From assembly GCF_900086715.1 (NCBI RefSeq), contig NZ_FLKH01000010.1, forward strand, positions 558,001-622,000: a stretch of DNA of 64,000 bases. The letters are read 5' to 3'. A model generated the notes under the pieces. It was not told the DNA's origin. It was given only the letters and a program-made list of their open reading frames with translations, and did no database searches. Shown piece by piece: positions 61,977 to 64,000 of the stretch (positions are counted from its first letter, which is position 1; every line of letters starts with the position of its first letter). The stretch is from Gracilibacillus timonensis. GTDB lineage: Bacteria > Bacillota > Bacilli > Bacillales > Amphibacillaceae. The position numbers were made by a program, and so were the translations under genes.

Positions 61977-64000
61977 TTAATCATTAACAAATCCGACCGT
62001 CCTAATCTCATAACCAGCTAGCTTGGTAGTATAGGTTTCATCCATTGGTTCTTCTAACAAGTTTAATAACACAGGTGTTTCTTCTGCTTTTTCTAATACA
62101 AGCTCCTGCTCATTCTCATCCATATTATAACCACGTAGTACGAGAGCTTTATCATGCTTACGTCGCTTTAAGGCAGTTGGAACAAACGTATTACCGGTTA
62201 CTTCAACAAATTGTTTCGTCGCCGGTAATTTGCCTTCTTGAACCGGAACTTGTGCCACGGTAAATGGTACTTGTGCGGTATAAGCATGTTTGTATGTTTC
62301 ATAGCGAGTTTCTGGTGCACCGTGAACTTCTACGCTATAGTTGAAGGTATGCTCACCCAAACACTGTGCTTCTGGTGTTGGGAAATAACCCCAATCCCCC
62401 ATTTCCCTCACACAGCGCAATAAGGTGACCGCAATGGTTTCACTATCGACAATTTCGTATTCGTTTAAGCCATAGTTACCAACCGTCACACCGCGAATAT
62501 CATCATGTAAATTAGCGAATGCATGTTGATGCTGTGGGTTGGTTGGGTTTTTCCAGCTTGCAGAAACTGTGTTAGGACGTTTGACCACTTCATAAATGCT
62601 GTCCGCTTCATGTGCTTCCACTTTTAATCCGGTTGGGAACAAAACGCGCAGGCGGTGGTCTTTCATTTGGTTGTCCAACGTTGTTTCAAGGTCCACTTTT
62701 TTACTATTTTTCGCGAGAGCAACCGTTGTTTCGATCGTTAATGGTGCTGTTTCCTGTGAACGTCCTGCTTTACGCGCCCTGAATTCAATCACCATTTGTT
62801 GCTCTTCATCTAATAAATCGTCTGCAGAAACAGGAATATCTATGCTATGGGTTAGTTTTACCACGGCTTTTTCTGCATGGTTTTCCAGCAATTCTACGGT
62901 AGCTTTTGTATCACTGGATAAAATGGCTTGATCACCTTCTGGTTGCTTGTAGATATATTCGTTGGCAATGTCGCCAGTGTCTTCGAAGTTCAACAAGCCA
63001 TCTACCGTTGTCTGGTTCTCTTTATCCGTGATGGCTAATGTGCCGTTCTCCGCGATTTCCACCTTCACTAAGTCATTCTCTAAAACCGTACCATCTGCAT
63101 TTGCCAACCCATCTTGCTCAATCGGCGCCGTCCCAGGTACCAAAGCAAAACTTTGCCATGAGAAGGCTGCTACATCACGTAAGGTTAAGCGAATGGTGAC
63201 ATAACGTTTCATATGAGGCACACGAAAACCATCTTTAGGTAAATCATAATCATAATGAACCGCTTCTGCAGAAATCTGAGCAGGGATAACTCGACCATTT
63301 TCATCTACCACGTGATAGCTTCCTGCTTCTTTTGCTGCTAAATCGCGATATAAAGAGGCCGGAGAGCCTTCCGCAAACGTTTTTCTTTCTAATTCTACAT
63401 TGATGACTGCTTCACCGCTTTTTGCCAAACCATTTGTATTGAAGACGACAAACGGAAAGCTATCTTCTGGGAAAATTTTGGTATTCGTCTCTGTCTTCAA
63501 CGCATTCACGGACTCTTCTGCAACATAACGCCCCACTTCATTAGCTCTCTCAAAACGAGATATCATACCACGATGAACATCATCGATGGAACAGCCGCAA
63601 ATACTATCATGAGGATGATTTTGCATTAATGTTTTCCAGGCATAATCGAGTGTATCATGTGGATATTTTCCAGTGATATCATACGCCATGCTTGCTAAAG
63701 GTTCTGCAATATTTTCTAATTGACGTTGCACACGTGTATTCCACTGCTTTAAGTAGACACGGGCAGATGACGTATTCGCTAATGTATACCAGCCATCTGT
63801 CTCTTGACTAGTTAATTCACCCTCAACGGTACCTATATCTTCTGGCAAATCATTTTGCACGGCAGCTAAATAATCGGTAAAGTTGGAGTGGATGAATTCA
63901 TAATCTGGATACAGCTCATTTGCTAAGGCAATGGCTTTTGTCACATCTTTTTGCACTGGTTGATGATCACAACCATTCATAAATAACAGATGATCGGTAG
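61977..64000 (-). CDS. GH38 alpha-mannosidase, C-terminal part
   Basis: The gene runs off the right edge: the frame is open upstream of MNGCDHQPVQKDV (TDHLLF before it), so the true start is outside. 667 residues and a few more are visible. Marks of glycoside hydrolase family 38 are MNGCDHQP, the middle domain LMQNHPHDSICGCSIDDVHR and a long C-terminal beta domain. The nucleophile region is outside the window. Relatives include mannosylglycerate hydrolase MngB and streptococcal N-glycan alpha-mannosidases. The role here cannot be fixed without the upstream operon. Confidence 0.9.
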   Translation of the reverse strand, partial: TDHLLFMNGCDHQPVQKDVTKAIALANELYPDYEFIHSNFTDYLAAVQNDLPEDIGTVEGELTSQETDGWYTLANTSSARVYLKQWNTRVQRQLENIAEPLASMAYDITGKYPHDTLDYAWKTLMQNHPHDSICGCSIDDVHRGMISRFERANEVGRYVAEESVNALKTETNTKIFPEDSFPFVVFNTNGLAKSGEAVINVELERKTFAEGSPASLYRDLAAKEAGSYHVVDENGRVIPAQISAEAVHYDYDLPKDGFRVPHMKRYVTIRLTLRDVAAFSWQSFALVPGTAPIEQDGLANADGTVLENDLVKVEIAENGTLAITDKENQTTVDGLLNFEDTGDIANEYIYKQPEGDQAILSSDTKATVELLENHAEKAVVKLTHSIDIPVSADDLLDEEQQMVIEFRARKAGRSQETAPLTIETTVALAKNSKKVDLETTLDNQMKDHRLRVLFPTGLKVEAHEADSIYEVVKRPNTVSASWKNPTNPQHQHAFANLHDDIRGVTVGNYGLNEYEIVDSETIAVTLLRCVREMGDWGYFPTPEAQCLGEHTFNYSVEVHGAPETRYETYKHAYTAQVPFTVAQVPVQEGKLPATKQFVEVTGNTFVPTALKRRKHDKALVLRGYNMDENEQELVLEKAEETPVLLNLLEEPMDETYTTKLAGYEIRTVGFVND

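Overview
The window is a chromosomal segment of a low-GC Gram-positive bacterium of the family Bacillaceae. The evidence is the strong AGGAGG-type ribosome binding sites, TTG/GTG starts, dense rho-independent terminators, an S-box (SAM-I) riboswitch, a ykkC (guanidine-I) riboswitch, an AlaR/AlaT pair, a SinI-like anti-repressor, and the make-up of its sulfate assimilation operon. A halotolerant genus such as Gracilibacillus, Oceanobacillus or Virgibacillus is plausible, but the genus cannot be fixed from sequence reading alone. No rRNA, tRNA, CRISPR array or replication origin was seen.

The left half (1-36.8 kb) is mostly orderly. It holds: the end of a HesB/IscA-like gene; alaR-alaT; a DUF2268 protease; small hypothetical genes; an MFS exporter; NADP-type gdhA; a two-component system (TCS) plus ABC-2 exporter locus (7.1-12.3 kb); an aldo/keto reductase; the S-box controlled operon cysH-cysJ-cysI-sat-cysC (13.6-20 kb); a HepT/MntA toxin-antitoxin pair; a second exporter locus in which one ABC transporter lies between an OmpR-type TCS and a NarL-type TCS (20.9-27.5 kb); an orphan SinI-like gene; an FMN reductase/LLM oxidoreductase pair; an EamA transporter; a HAD phosphatase; and a PTS operon ending in an AlsE-type epimerase, which points to D-allulose use.

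At 36.9-39.5 kb a palindromic intergenic repeat (intact copy at 29.9-30.1 kb) is split by GC-rich palindromic repeats, and one of those is split by an IS110-family element with structured non-coding flanks. From 39.6 to 47 kb come single-gene units: a VOC protein, a methyltransferase, a TetR/DUF418 divergent pair, SDR proteins, an ASCH protein and a RibD-C protein.

From 47 to 61 kb is an accessory zone with much gene decay: a TetR C-terminal-only ORF, a frameshifted MerR joined to a truncated CPBP protease, and a truncated histidine phosphatase joined to a frameshifted topology-modulation gene. It also holds a RelE/Phd pair, an AbiEi/AbiEii pair, an IS3 element, and an IS200/IS605 element (tnpA-tnpB with an omegaRNA-like 3' end) that interrupts a NUDIX gene. 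The 3' end of that NUDIX gene is duplicated about 3.3 kb away, on the other side of the AbiE module. A guanidine riboswitch with a paired SMR exporter, a Uma2 nuclease, another NUDIX gene and a GH38 alpha-mannosidase running off the right edge complete the window.
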